The notes under the pieces: model-generated
The model's input: only the letters and a program-made list of their open reading frames with translations
Databases searched by the model: none
Told to the model about the DNA's origin: nothing
Program-made: the position numbers and the translations under genes
Assembly (NCBI GenBank): GCA_026120185.1
Contig: JANUWF010001101.1
Location: 496,001-560,000, forward strand
From: Voacanga thouarsii
Taxonomy: Eukaryota > Streptophyta > Magnoliopsida > Gentianales > Apocynaceae
Length of the DNA: 64,000 nucleotides
Reading direction: 5' to 3'
In this document: piece after piece, positions 46,030 through 58,685 of the stretch
Numbering within the stretch: position 1 is the first letter of the stretch
How the letters are laid out: each line of letters opens with the position of its first letter

Positions 46030-47781
46030 AAAATTTAATAGATTAAATACAATTTTACTTTGAATACATCATTGCCTTTTACATCGTTAATTAAACACCA
46101 ATTTGTTTCAAAGAGAACTTTGAAACCTTTCTGAATTAACTGGCCAACACTTAACAAATTTTGACTAATATCAGGTATAAATAACACATCTTTGATAAGC
46201 TTTGTACTTGAAGCGCTTTCAATTGCTACTATGCCTTTTCCCTTAACTATAATGTACTCTCCATTGCCAATCGTCACTTAGGAAGCTATAGAAGTGTCCA
46301 ATTCCTTGAAGAGAGCACGATCAAACCTCATATGGTTGGTACAACCACTATCAATGAGCCACTTCTCACTTGAATGATAGATGGAAAGTAAGAGGCTACA
46401 AAGAGTTGCTCCTCCTCTTCTTGATTAGCAATTTGAGCAACATTCTTTTGCTACAAATTCACTTGTGTCACAGTCTTTTGTTGAGTGTTACTCTTGCAAA
46501 TTCTTTGATTATTTCCCATTTTCTGACACTTTTCACATTATTGGTCTAGCTTTCTCTAGCATTTGGAGTTTCTTCCACAGTATTTACAAGGAGGAAAATC
46601 AGATTTTGTTCCTTTACTAGTATTAGGAGAATTAGAACTTGAGTTTTCCTTCTTGTTTTTCTCATTCTTCTTCCCTTTTTCTCCTTGATTGGACTGAGCT
46701 CTAGCAGCTAATACATCTTCAACAGACCCTTCAGACCTCATCGCCTTCTATGTTCTTATGCCTGTAAAGCATGCATCAATTCTGCCAAAGTAATCTTTGA
46801 CAGATCTTTAGTGTTTTCTAGCGAGGAAATGGTAGCTTCAAACCTTTCAGGAATAATTACAAGCATTCTTTAAACTAATCCAGAATTAGAAAATTCAAAA
46901 CCAAGTAACCTTACTTTGTTTGCAATTCCAAGTATTCTATCAAGTACTCATTCACTGTCTCAGAATCCTTCATCTTCTGAAGCTCGAACTCCCTAATCAG
47001 GTTCAAAATTTTCATTCCCTTAATCCTCTCATCTCCTTCATACTCCTTCTTTGGGAAATTCCAGACTTCAAAAGTTGATATCATTGTCATAATTCCAACA
47101 GAGATTTAAGAAGAGACTGCAGCAAATAACATAGCTCTTGCCTTTGACTTTCTCGATTTCTTCTCTTTGTAATTTTTGATCTGCACCATAGTTGGATTCG
47201 TAGGTAATGGAAGAACTTCGTAGTCCTCCTCCACTACTTCCCACAGATTATTTACCTCTAGATGAGCCTCCATCCGTATTGCCCAGACATGATAACCTTC
47301 ACCATTGAAAATTGGTGGTGCTAGTGTAGTGAAATGAGTTTTTGAATCCATGGATGAAGAAAGCAAAAATACAAAAAAAAAAAAAAAAAAAATCTCTTAA
47401 TCACAGGTCCTTCAAGAAAAGGGCTCTGATACCAATCTATTGGAATTTTAAAAAGAATAAGAGAGACTAAGATGATCAAATAATCAATAAGAGTAAGAAA
47501 GAACAACTAAGTTTGCTGTATAAAGTCTAAGTATTTATTTTGTCCGAGAATGTGTTTAAATACAGAAAAAATAGTAATTGAAAAAATGAGAAAAATAAGG
47601 CATTACATGAAACACATTTCCATGATTAACATCTAAAAACAAGGCACTACATGGAACATATTTTCATGATCACCAACTTCTTAAAAATAAAAAAATCATC
47701 TGAAACAGTCAGACAACTAAAAAAATATATGTAAAATTTTAGCTTGGACAATGTTGCAACCGCTGAAGCACAACTTCAACA
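46030..47781 (-). mobile_element. Ty1/copia fragment, copy A (5' LTR, gag, protease), minus strand
   Basis: Read on the minus strand: a 5' LTR (47781-47441), ending in TCCAATAGA, then the primer site TTGGTATCAGAGCC (initiator-Met tRNA type, about 47438-47425). Gag starts at 47366 or 47351 (MDSKTHFTTLAPPIFNGEGY, with KARAMLFAAVS) and continues in pieces to a CCHC knuckle remnant (CKYCGRNSKC near 46560, CEKCQKMG-like nearby). The protease-region text (GNGEYIIVKGKGIVAIES, VLFIPDISQNLLSVGQLIQK, 46277-46035) is last. Nothing of integrase or RT remains. Copy B of the same insertion lies at 51362-52702. Confidence 0.85.
47441..47781 (-). repeat. copia LTR, duplicated copy A
   Basis: About 341 bp; pairs with 52359-52702. 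Its outer edge lies about 31 bp downstream of the stop codon of the ankyrin gene copy (47813), the same distance as in copy B. Confidence 0.82.
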
Positions 47782-47812
47782 CTTCCTTCCATCCTTGAAT
47801 CGAAACATTCTT

Positions 47813-48634
47813 CTAGGTTGGTGAATTTGCAGGATTCTCATTGCAAGACCTTTTTAGGGAACTTTTGAAGTTGTTCAAGAATTTCTACAGTTTCGGCACT
47901 ACCTCCATCAGCCACGCAATGATACGAATGGCATGAACCAATAAGATAATGCCAATTGTAACAGCTCAGGCTAATATTTGAACAACAATCAATGCTTTAG
48001 TGGTATCCTACTATCCCAGTGCTCATCTTTAATGACTTTTGGAGTGACAACATTCATCATTGCAATTAGGTAAGCATAGTATAGAGACCCAATTGACAAG
48101 CACATTGCGACCATCAAACAACCGACAAGCATCTTACTTTTGAAAGGGACCCCACTCATCGTCAATAAGATTATAGTGGTTGATGCAATCAGCGAGATTG
48201 AATTGGATAACATGAAATTATGCTAGGTTTTGCCATGGTCCGTCACAATTGAGGTTCCAGCTCTATGCCTGTCTTTTGTCTTTTGCCAAACTCCACCAGG
48301 AGGGTTGGTTCCTGCTTGAAAAGAAATGGTCACAATCAGGGTAGCCACTATCATCAAATTGCCACGGGCTTTTTCTATCCAATCACTGTCGTTCTTAAGA
48401 TAGTTATTCCATGTATTGAAGAAAAATCTTTTGGACCCTTTTCCATGAGGCAAGAAGGTTGGAGGCCCATCTGTCTCTGCTGTGGCTGTTGGATTTGGCA
48501 ATGATGTTTTGTGCTGAATATGGAGATCTTCAGCTCTTTGTACTCCAGCTCTGATAAGAATATCTTGAATTTCCCAAGATCTCCATTCTCTTGGACAATG
48601 GTCCAAAACATCAACTGCTGTAAAACCATTCTTA
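47813..48634 (-). pseudogene. Ankyrin-PGG gene, left (broken) copy, exon 2 only
   Basis: Matches exon 2 of the gene at 52734-54291 from KNGFTA.DVLDHCPREW through the PPGG motif and membrane segments to the same stop position (47813). Damage: copia-II replaces everything upstream of 48634; a TAC codon has become TAG (near 48222, DHGKT*); a small insertion around 48000-48015 (TATCCTACTATCCCAG against TATTTCGG) shifts the frame after KVIKDEH. Non-functional as a full protein. An open frame 48717-48223 starts inside the copia-II LTR and runs into this copy. Confidence 0.9.
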
Positions 48635-48926
48635 TGTTGCAAATACATTAGTGAAAGTTGTGAATCTACCAATTCAATTAGTGAAAAATGTATATGGATT
48701 TCCACCATTAACACCACTAATACATATTAGTGGAATTATTAGAAATAGATGATTAACTCCACTAATAGAACTCTTCTCCAAGCTTGAGAGACTAATTGTG
48801 AGAGAATTGTTAGAGAAAATTGTGAGAGAAAAGAAAGAAAGAAGTTTGAAGAAATTATTGTGCAAATAATAGTTAGATATTTATTGTGTGTAGATTTTAT
48901 TATGATATTGTCAAAATTTTATAACA
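48635..48926 (+). repeat. 5' LTR of copia-II
   Basis: Aligns with both copia-I LTRs with some internal deletions. Read on the opposite strand it contributes an ATG and about 28 codons to the open frame running into the ankyrin pseudogene. Confidence 0.88.
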
Positions 48927-49576
48927 TGTTATCTACACGAGTCTCTGTTGTTTCCAAATCTAGAAGAATAAAGTACGAGTTTTTGTCATTACAAAAGCCA
49001 GAAGACTAAATGTACGCATTTATTGATCCCTATGGCTAATCTTACTAAACTCGAATTTGTAGCCCTTGATATTTTTGAAAAAAATTATATGTCATGGGTT
49101 CTCGATGCAGAAATGTATCTAAATGCTAAAGGTCTTAGTGAAACAAATAAAGAAAAAAATAGTGCATCTGCACAATAAAAGGCCAATGCTTTGATTTTTG
49201 TCCATCGTCATTTCGACAAAAATTTTAAAATGGAATATCTTATCGAAAAAGATCCATATGTTCTGTGGGTAAATTTAAAAGAAAGATTTGACCACCTAAA
49301 GATAGTCGTACTACTAATTGCACGGTATGAATAATTGCACTTGAGGTTGTAAGATTTTAAAACATGAATGAATATAACTCCGCCATGTATAAAATTACAT
49401 CTTAATTAAAATTATACGGAGAAAAAGTTATTGATGAAGATATACAGGAGAAGACATTTTTCACCTTTCATATCTCGAATATTGTCCTACAACAACAATA
49501 TTGAAAAAAAAGGTATACAAAATTTACTTATTTAATTACCGCCCTCCTCATTGCATAGAAAAATAATAAGTTATTA

Positions 49577-50062
49577 TTGAAAAATCATGAAATCAGACCA
49601 ATTGGCTCAACAACACTCCCAAAAGTGAATGTTGTTGACTCCAGTAGAAGCCATAGTCGTAGTCGTAGTCGTAGTCATGGCCGTGGCCGTGGCCGTGGTT
49701 ATAGTCGTGAACATGCTCAATATTTCTCTTATCACAGTAATAATCAAGCCGTGAGAAATACTGACCATCTGAAGTGGGAAAGAAAAGATAATAAGGAAAA
49801 AGAAAAAGAAATGCAAGAAAATTATAAGGATAAGTGTTATAGATGTGGCATGAAAGGTCATTGGTTACGTAACTGTTGTACGACCAAGAATTTAGTGGAA
49901 TTATATCAAACTTCATTGGAAAAGAAAAATAAAAATGTTGAAGCAAATTTTTCTCAACATCCAGTTAATGAAACTGACGACGATGATATTGATGCAGAAG
50001 ATCTTAATATTAATATTACTCATATGGATGTATCTGATTTTTTTCGAATACCCAGACGGTAG
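49577..50062 (+). pseudogene. copia-II gag, C-terminal part with intact zinc knuckle
   Basis: Open for 161 codons. An Arg/Ser then Arg/Gly-rich stretch (SHSRSRSRSHGRGRGRGY) precedes the CCHC knuckle CYRCGMKGHWLRNC and an acidic tail (ETDDDDIDAEDLNIN). Upstream gag (from about 49035) is broken by stops near 49176, 49329 and 49402. The downstream protease has IIDSRTAHTIL, with the catalytic DSGT changed to DSRT. Confidence 0.82.
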
Positions 50063-50672
50063 GATAGACTATTTAATTGGTGATGGCAGTATCCAGAAGA
50101 ACTAATACCTCACCCTGATATTTTTATAAATTTTTTTTATATTTTAATAATATTTATATTTGCATATACATATTTTTGTTAAGATGGTTGTTTTTAATAA
50201 TGATGTATTTATTATTGATAGTAGAACTGCACACACTATACTAAAAAATGAGAAATATTTTTCTTATCTCAAAATGGGAGAAATAAATATTTATACTATA
50301 TAAATGGTAGTACAAATTTGATTGAAGGCTCCGGAAGAACTAGTATATTGTTGCCTAAAGGAACAACAATTAATATTGATAAGACACTATTTTTCTCAAA
50401 ATTCAGAAGAAATTTATTGAGTTTTAAAGATATCTGTAAAAATAGGTATCATATTGAAACAAATAAGGAAAATTGTATTGAGCATCTTTATATTATTCAA
50501 ATTAATTTAGGTAAGAAATCTGTATTAGAAAAACTACCGTCTTTTTCTATTAGCTTACATTTTTTAAAAAAATATGTACAATTGAAATTCATCATCTAAT
50601 AAACCAAAAGTTTACTGATCCTACTACTTTTAGCATTTGGCATGACCGAATCTACTATGATGAGAAGAATAA

Positions 50673-51361
50673 TTGAGAATAAATAAAAAGTTATTGACAT
50701 CAGAAAAATTCTCATGTGCTACATGTTCCCTAGGAAAATTAATTATTAGACCATCACCAGTAAAAGTAGAAGTTGAAAGTCCTACATTTGTTGAACGGAT
50801 TCACGGAGACATTTGTGGGCATATTCATCCACCATGTGGACCGTTCAGATATTTTATGGTCATAATTGATGCATTATCCCGATGGTCGCATGTGTATTTA
50901 TTATTTACTAGCAATCTGGTATTTGCGATATTACTTGCTCAAATAATTAAATTACGAGTACAATTTCTTGACCATCAAATTAAAAATATCCGTTTGGATA
51001 ATGTTGGTGAATTTTCATCACATACTTTTGATGCATATTACATGTCAATTGGGATTAATGTTGACCATCCTGTAGCTCATGTTCATACACAAAATGGTCT
51101 TACTAAATCTTTTATTAAAATATTACAATTAATTACTAGATCATTATTAATGAAAACAAATCTCCCAACACTTACCTGGGGACATGCTATTTTATATGTT
51201 GTATCACATGTACATATAAGACCAACTAGTTATCATAAATTCTCTCTTTTGCAATTAACTTTTGGTTCAGAAACAAATATTACTCATTTAAGAATTTTTG
51301 GGTATACTGTATATGTTCCAAATGCACAAAATCAACATACAAAGATGGGTCCTCAACATTT
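50673..51361 (+). pseudogene. copia-II integrase fragment
   Basis: Integrase zinc region (FSCATCSLGKL) and core (RIHGDICGHIHPPCGPF, IDALSRWSHVYLL, RLDNVGEFSSHTF, HVHTQNGLTKSFI), ending FGSETNITHLRIFGYTVYVP near 51320. The second catalytic Asp is present (LDNVGEF). The open frame continues past 51361 into unrelated duplicated copia sequence. Confidence 0.85.
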
Positions 51362-52702
51362 TTTTTTGCAGCAAATTCACTTATATCACAGTTTTTTGTT
51401 GAGTGTTACTCTTGCAAATTCTTTGATTATGTCCCATTTTCTGACACTTTTCACATTCCTAGTCTGGCTTTCTCCAGCATTTGAAGTGTAGATGACCCTT
51501 TCTTCCACAGTGTTTATAAGGAGGAAAATCAGATTTTGTTCCTTTACTAGTATTAGGAGAATTAGAATCCGAGCTTCCCTTCTTGTTCTTCTCATTCTTC
51601 TTCCCTTTTCCTCCTTGATTGGACTAAGCTCTAGTAGCTAATACACCTTCAATAGACCCTTCAGACCTCATGACCTTCTCTGTTCTTGTGCCTGCAAAGC
51701 ATGCATCAATCCTACCAAACTAATCTTTAACAAATCTTTAGTGTTTTCCAGCAGGGAAATGGTAGCTTCAAACCTTTCAGGAACAGTTTGAACTAATCTG
51801 GAATCAGAAAATTCAGAACCAAGTAACCTTATTTTGTTTGCAATTCCAAGCAATCTGTCAGAGTACTCCTTCACTATCTTATAATCCTTCATCTTCTGAA
51901 GCTCGAACTCCCTGATCAGGTTCAGAATTTTCATTCCCTTAATCCTCTCATCTCCTTCATACTCCTTCTTCAGGAAATTCCAGACTTCAAAAGTTGATAT
52001 CATTGTCATAATTCTGACAAAGATTTAAGAAGAGACTGCAGCAAATAACGTAGTTCTTGCCTTCGACTTTCTTGATTTCTTCTCTTTGTGATTTTTGATC
52101 TGCGCCATAGTTGAATTTGCAGGTAATGGAAAAACTTTGTAGTCCTCCTCTACTACTTCCCAGAGATCATTTGCCTCCAGATGAGCCTCCATCCTTACTG
52201 CCTAGACATGATAACCTTCACCATTGAAAATTGGTGGTGCTAGTGTAGTGAAAGGAGTTTTTGAATCCATGGACGAAGAAAGCAAAAATACAAAAAAAAA
52301 AAAAAAAAAAGTTTCTCTCAATCATAGTTGCCTTAAGAAAAGGGCTCTGATACCATTCTGTTGGAATTTTAAAAAAAATGAGAGACGCTAAGATGATCAA
52401 ATGATCAATAAGAGTAAGAAAGAACAACTAAATTTGTTGTGTAAAGTCTAAGTATTTATTTTATCTGAGAATGTGTTTAAATACAGCAAAAATAGTAATA
52501 GAAGAAATGAGAAAAACAAGGCATTATATGGAACACATTTCCATGATCAACATCTAAAAACAAGGCACTACATGGAACACATTTTCATGATCAACAACTT
52601 CTTAAAAATTAGCAAATCATCTGAAACAATCAAACAACTAAAAATATATATGTAAAATTCTAGTTTGGACACTGTTGCAACAGCTGAAGTACAACTTCAA
52701 CA
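51362..52702 (-). mobile_element. Ty1/copia fragment, copy B (5' LTR, gag), minus strand
   Basis: Duplicate of 46440-47781. LTR 52702-52359 (begins TGTTGGAATTTT on the plus strand), primer site about 52356-52343 (with one mismatch in GATACCA), gag start near 52270, gag body 52009-51668 (FEVWNFLKKEYEGDERIKGM, ANKIRLLGSEF) and a zinc-knuckle region down to 51386. Better preserved than copy A in the gag body. The left edge is the junction with copia-II. Confidence 0.87.
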
Positions 52703-52733
52703 CTTCCTTCCATCCTTTAATCGAAACATTCTT

Positions 52734-54291
52734 CTAGGCTGGTGAATTTGCAGGATTCTCATTACAAGACCTTTTTAGGGAACTTCTGAACTTGTTCAAG
52801 AATTTCCACAGTTTTGGCACTACCTCCACCAGCCACACAATGATACGAATGGCATGAACCAATAAGATAATGCCAATTGTAACAGCCCAGGCTAATATTT
52901 GAAGAACAATCAATGCTTTAGTGGTATTTCGGTGCTCATCTTTAATGACTTTTGGAGTGACAACGTTCGTCATTGCAATTAGGTAAGCGTAGGATAGACA
53001 CCCAATTGACAAGCACATCGTGACCATCAAACAACCGACAAGAATCTTACCGTTGAAAGGGACCCCACTCATCGTCAATAAGATTATAGTGGTTGATGCA
53101 ATCAGCGAGATTGAATTGGATAACATGAAATTATGGTAGGTTTTGCCATGGTCCGTCATAATTGAAGTTCCAGCTCTATGCCCGTCTTTTGTCTCTTGCC
53201 GAACTCCACCGGGAGGGTTGGTTCCTGCTTGGAAAGAAATGGTCGCAATCAGGGTAGCCACTATCATCAAATTGCCACGGGCTTTTTCTATCCAATCACC
53301 GTCGTTCTTAAGATAGTTATTCCATATATTCAAGAAAAATCTTTTGGACCGTTTTCCAAGAGGCAAGAAAGTTGGAGGCCCATCTGTCTCTACTGTGGCG
53401 GTTGGATTTGGCAATGATGTTTTGGGCTGAATATGGAGGTCTTCGGCTCTTCGTACTCCAGCTCTCATAAGAATATCTTGAATTTCCCAAGATCTCCATT
53501 CTCTTGGACAATGGTCCAAAACATCAAATGCTGTAAAACCATTCTTATTAAGAGAACTCCTTCTTTCTCCAAAACCTACTTCTCCAAGCAAATATTTGAT
53601 TGTCTGTTGAAAATAAGGATCAAAACAGACACAGGCGACGAGGTTAAACTTGTGACAAAAACAAAAAGCAATAAATAAAAGGCACCAATACAATATACAG
53701 TTTTATATGATTCGTGTTTAGAGCTCGTACCTCAATTTGTTGATGCATTACAGCAAGATGAAGAAGCGTGTTCCCATGTGCGTCAACACACTTGACCACT
53801 TCATCCTTACTCGTATGATCCACCAACAGCTTCAGAGCTCCAAAGGAGTTATATCTAACACATAAGTGCAAAGTGGTCTCCATGCTACCTGAAGTTGCCA
53901 GCCTTGGTTTATTTTGAAGCAAATAGGCTAAGACTTCAACTCGATCATTCAAAGCTGCCAAGTCGAAAGGGGTTCTCCCATCTTGATCACGTCGTTCAAA
54001 TTCTTTAGGACAAGCTTGAAACAATATCTTGACTATTTCAACGTGGCCCTCAGCGCAAGCCAGGTGAAGAGGAGAGCGTCCAAATGAGTCTGAAACGGTG
54101 GCAAATTGGGGTTTCCGACTCAGAATTGCTGTGACGAAGCCAAGATGTCCACGCAAAGCAGCTAGGTGCAGAGGTGTGTCATTGAAGCAGGAGAGGGAAA
54201 CTCTGTCTAAAATGAGAGGGTCTACTTGAATGAGTGCATTCAAGGTCGTTTCACTCCCACTCAGTGCTGCCTCAACCAAGCTTTTCTCCAT
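52734..54291 (-). CDS. Ankyrin repeat protein with PGG membrane domain (BDA1-like)
   Basis: Two exons on the minus strand: 54291-53731 and 53603-52734. The intron 53730-53604 has a GTACGA donor and a TTCAACAG acceptor, phase 0. The product is 476 residues. The first 187 residues carry about five ankyrin units (NDTPLHLAALRGHLGFV, GRSPLHLACAEGHVEIVK, GRTPFDLAALNDRVEVL, HGNTLLHLAV). Exon 2 continues with TIKYLLGE, a basic linker, then the PGG domain: membrane segment NLMIVATLIATISFQAG, motif TNPPGG near residue 318, and three more hydrophobic segments (SISLIASTTIILL, LVGCLMVTMCLSIGCL, LIVLQILAWAVTIGIILLV). Family members are plasma-membrane proteins in plant defence and stress signalling (BDA1, ACD6/ITN1 relatives). 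Start chosen because it gives the full first repeat. No stop or shift seen. The copia LTR 31 bp past its stop may supply the transcript end. Confidence 0.92.
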
Positions 54292-57279
54292 AATTGTTAC
54301 TCTGCTAACTGCATATAGAGTAACTGATTATTTTGAAAATCCAAGACTTCGTGAAACTTTCAATGAACTTTGGCTAGATAATGAATAGATATTAATTATT
54401 TAAGAAAAGAAAAGAATGAATGGAAGAGTAAAAAAGATATCAATTTAGCGTCCACTTGGGGAGTGGCGTCAAAGATGTTGCATGGAATCTAGCGCAAGTT
54501 GGATAATGTGGTGATTTTACAATCCAAATAAAAAAAAATTGTACAAAAAAGTAATGGTGTGTAATTTTTTTTAAATAAAATAATATCATTTTGATAATTC
54601 AAAAAGATGTTATTTTGATACTTATGTGTGAAATATCTATATAATTGTGTAAAGTATTTATAAAATTGTATAAATTTATTTAAATGATCGCACAAATTTT
54701 ATAGCTCAACTTGCACCATCCCAATTCTATTGCATCACGGTACTTAAATAAAGCTAAATGACTACACACAATCCTAGGCGGGAGATCATCTTGTTTGAGC
54801 TGTTTTTACTTTTGCAAAATTAAAATTTATTTAAAAATTTATCTTTTATCTCTAATTTTTTAAAAATTATAAAATTATCTTCTATTATATCCTTTCATAT
54901 AATTTATTCTTCCTACTTTCGTTCTAATAAAATAAATTATTTTCATTCTAATTTCAATAATTTTTAATTTTAGTAATATGCAAAATTATTTCTTCATATT
55001 ATTCAATTATCCCTAAAGTAAATTATTTCTATACCTGAGTCCTTTTCTTGTATTCTCTGAACAAACAAACAAAAGGGGTGGGCTTCAACTGATTTTGACA
55101 TAATAATATACGAAAATAAATTAATTATTCAAAAAAATAATTTTGATTTTTTCTACTTGACTTTCAGAGACTGAATGCGCCGGACAAAAACAATTCCATT
55201 TCACCACTTGCAAGGAGAAGCCCGCCGAACAAAGACAATCCCATTTCTCCATTTGTTTTTATGGGTCACTGAAAAAGTTTGTAATCGTCACTTTTTTATG
55301 CGCACTAAATAAATTATATTTCGTAATTTTAATAAGTAAAAAATTATAAGAATACAAATTAGTTAAATAAATTTTAACTGATTGGTATAATTGAGAAGGT
55401 AAATAAGTTAATCAACATAATTAAAATGGTCAATATATATTTTATAGAATTCAAACTCATGATTTTTTACTATTCGCGTTCTTTATCCGACCAACTCGAT
55501 TGAACATTTTCCCACTTCTTTACCGTATAGTTTGCCTCTTCTTGCCTTGTGCTCTTGGGAGTTGCCATAATAGGAGATCGGATAATCAAAAACTAAATTG
55601 TAGAAGAAATCAGAGATGAGAAACTATCTACTTGAAATTCTTTTCCTGAAAAACCAGTGCCTGCAAGAAATTAATACCTAGACTTATGAGACTTCTCATG
55701 CCGTAAGAAACTATCTAAATTGTGAGTATTATAGATAGAGATTGAGAAATTTTAAAATAGAACTTATATCATAAATTTTAATATGTTATAAGAGATTCTT
55801 TATTAGAAATTTAATGGTTTATTTGGATTAGGTTTTCTAATAATAATAAAAAATGTTTTGATTTTGAAAGTCAAAATAAAGAACGGACCCAATTTAAATG
55901 AAATTCACTTAATGAAAAATTCTCAAAAAAAAATTGTCACTAATTCACAATATATACTCTTTTTCCTTGACCTGACTTTTCTTTTTTCCCCCTAAATTTG
56001 AATTCATTCAAAATTATTCTCATTTTCAAAACTAAAAATGACCGATGACGCTTCTCTCATTACACTTTTAATTCCCTTTTTCCTTTTCTCTCTACTGTAT
56101 CAAAACACTGTAGGAACCTGTAATTTAAATTAAGAAAATGGTCTAGTGAAATGCTAGGAAAGAATATTTGGGTACACAACAAAGAAAGAAACCAATGAAT
56201 TTTTATTTGGACTGTTGAATGCAAACTGTCAAAAGATCAATATCGTGAAAAGTCGCGAGAGAAATTATAAGAACAATGTGTATAATTAAATCTATCCTGA
56301 TTACACTCCCCTCCTCCGCCCATGGAAAGATAAATCTTATGGTTGGTCATTTTCAATGCTTGATATGACAACATCTATTTCGTTTTCAAAAATCAAGCAA
56401 TTGTTCAAGTTCACCGGATGAGAGTTTGAGCATGCATTGTCTGGGCTCCAAGTTGGCAATTGGGAAGATTTGTTATGATTAGGAATCACTAGCTATTTCA
56501 TTTTCCCTTATTTTTTCTTCTTTCAATTCGTTGGCTGTAATTGACGTTCTGGCTCTGAAAGTTATCCCAAGCAGCAGGTGCAAGTTGCAACAACATGTCT
56601 ACTACTGGGAATGGCAGTTGGGTTGGAGCGGGTTGGGAATTCTGGTCCCACTCCCGCATTCTCCTATTCCCACCTACTCCTGGCTCATTCCTTACACGGG
56701 AAAAGAGAAGAATTCCCGCCTTGATCCGTTAGTGATAAAATAATATCTAATTCCGATCTAACAAGTGCTGAGATCCTACGGCTCACCGAATCTAAAATTC
56801 TTTAATTGGATCTAAAAATAAACAAAACAAATTCACCATTAAAATTTTATTACAATCACAATTTTAACATAATTTATTCACAAGATGATAATAAAGTATT
56901 AAACTAAACAACAAAGAACTAAATTATATGAATCATAATAAACTTCATAATTTACTCATAAAATGATAATAAAATCTTAAAATAAACTTTAAAGAATTAA
57001 ATTATATGAACAATAATAATTTATAGACCTAATCAATTCTTAATAATACATAATAGTTATGGGAAGTACAATTCTTGTGCATATAACTTATATAAAAGTA
57101 TAGATATTATGTGTTGATATATACAAACAACTATTTACTTACATACTAATTACATATATACAATATATACAAATATTATATATTGTATAAATATAATATA
57201 ATACATACTTTTATAAATATAAATACTTTTATATTTAATTCTTAATATATATATATATATATATATATATAATACATAT
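54292..57279. other. Intergenic DNA upstream of the ankyrin-PGG gene
   Basis: The part next to 54292 should hold its promoter (minus strand). The rest is AT-rich with a moderately GC-richer patch at about 56530-56745 whose open frame has no motif. No element with clear ends was seen. A (TA)n run lies at 57246-57271. Confidence 0.5.
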
Positions 57280-58685
57280 AAAACTTTTAAAAATAGGGTA
57301 CATTGTAAATTGATTCTCAAAAATATACGATTATCTTAATCAGGTTTCTCAAAAATTACTTTGCTCAATTTAGCTCCTAGAAATATGAAAAGTGTCTTGA
57401 AGTAGTCTTTTTTTTTTTTTTTCTTTTTCATATATTCAATAATTTCAATAATTCATATTTATTTTTTGAGGATATGTTTTTTTTAAGCTAATAATTTTTT
57501 CTCTTTCCCCTTTTTTATAATTTATCTAACTCAATTTTTTTCTCAACGATATATTTTTTTCATTTATTTTAGCACATATAAATTTTTTATTTTTTTTAAT
57601 TTCTTGAAATTCTTCTAATTCATAATATTTTCTTGATAAATCTTGTAATTCATCTAACTAATATTTTTTCCTTGATGACATATTTTTTTCCCTTTTTTAA
57701 CTCATATAAACTTTTTTCTATTTCCTTTTTCTTTTAATTTCTATAATTCATATTTTTTCTCAAGATATTTTTTCATTTCTTTCAACTCATAATTTTTTTT
57801 TTCACTTTCTTCTTTATTGTTTTCTATAATTCATATTTTTTCTCAAAGATATTTTTTTTGTTGCTTTTAGCTAATAATTGTTTTTTCTCTTTCTCCTTCA
57901 TTGTAATTCATCTAATTCATTTTTTTTTTTGGTGACAAAATATGTTTTTTCTATTTATTTTTCTTATATAAAATTTTACCATCTGAGAAATATGAGTTAA
58001 AATAAACAAAAAAAAAACATATATTGTCGAACAAAATATCAATTAGATGAATTACAATAAAGAGAAAAGAGAAAAAATTTTATGAGTTAAAAGAAATGAG
58101 GAAAATATGAATTATAGAAATTACAAGAAATGAAAAGTAGGAAAATATTTATATGAGACAAAAGAAAAAGAAAAAAATATCATTGAGAAAAAAAATAGTT
58201 AGATGAATTACAAGAAAGAAGAAAGAAGAAAAAATTTTATGAGTTAAAAGAAATAGGAGAAAAAATGATCAAGAAAATATTATGAATTTGAAGAATTATG
58301 AGAAAGTAAAAAAGGAAAAAATTTATATCAACTAAAATAAAAGGGAAAAAATATATCTTTGAGAAAGTTAGTTAAATTATAATAAATGGAAAGGACAAAA
58401 ATTTTATGAGCTTAAAAAAAAAATCCTTAAAAATAAATATGAATTATTGAAATTATAAAAATTGTGAAAAAAAAGATAATATAGTTGGCTTAATCAAGTC
58501 CTTCAAAATTACTTTACTTAATTTAGTCCTTAAAAATATGAAACATGTCCCAAAGTAATCATACTTTGAGACACTTTTCATATTTCTAATGATTAATTTG
58601 AGTAAAGTAAATTTTGAGGAATTTGATTGAGACAATTGTATATTTTTTATGACCAATGTAAAAATTACCTTTAAAAATATAAGTG
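57280..58685. mobile_element. Fold-back (long inverted repeat) element, about 1.4 kb
   Basis: The left half (57280-57990, T-rich) and right half (58000-58685, A-rich) are inverted complements of one another along nearly their whole length. The outer 120 bp pair as ATATGAAAAGTGTCT with AGACACTTTTCATAT and CAATGTA with TACATTG. The inner parts pair through ATTCATATTTATTTTTTGAG against AAAATAAATATGAATTATTG and AATTCATAATATTTTCTTGA against TCAAGAAAATATTATGAATT. No transposase is encoded. Long arms with no coding interior fit a fold-back or MULE-derived MITE; target duplications were not confirmed. Confidence 0.75.

Larger units (their letters stand above)
48635..51361 (+). mobile_element. Ty1/copia element copia-II, 3'-truncated, inserted in the ankyrin gene copy
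   Basis: Same family as copia-I. A 292-bp 5' LTR (48635-48926; starts TGTTGCAAATACATTAGTG, ends TTTATAACA) precedes primer-site-like ATGTTATCTACACGAG. Gag starts at ATG about 49035 (MANLTKLEF). Protease is at about 50184-50400 and integrase at 50673-51330. The element stops inside the integrase/RT linker region, where the duplicated copia gag fragment B begins; no RT, RNase H or 3' LTR is present. Its left edge falls inside ankyrin exon 2 (after ...AAACCATTCTTA). Confidence 0.88.
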
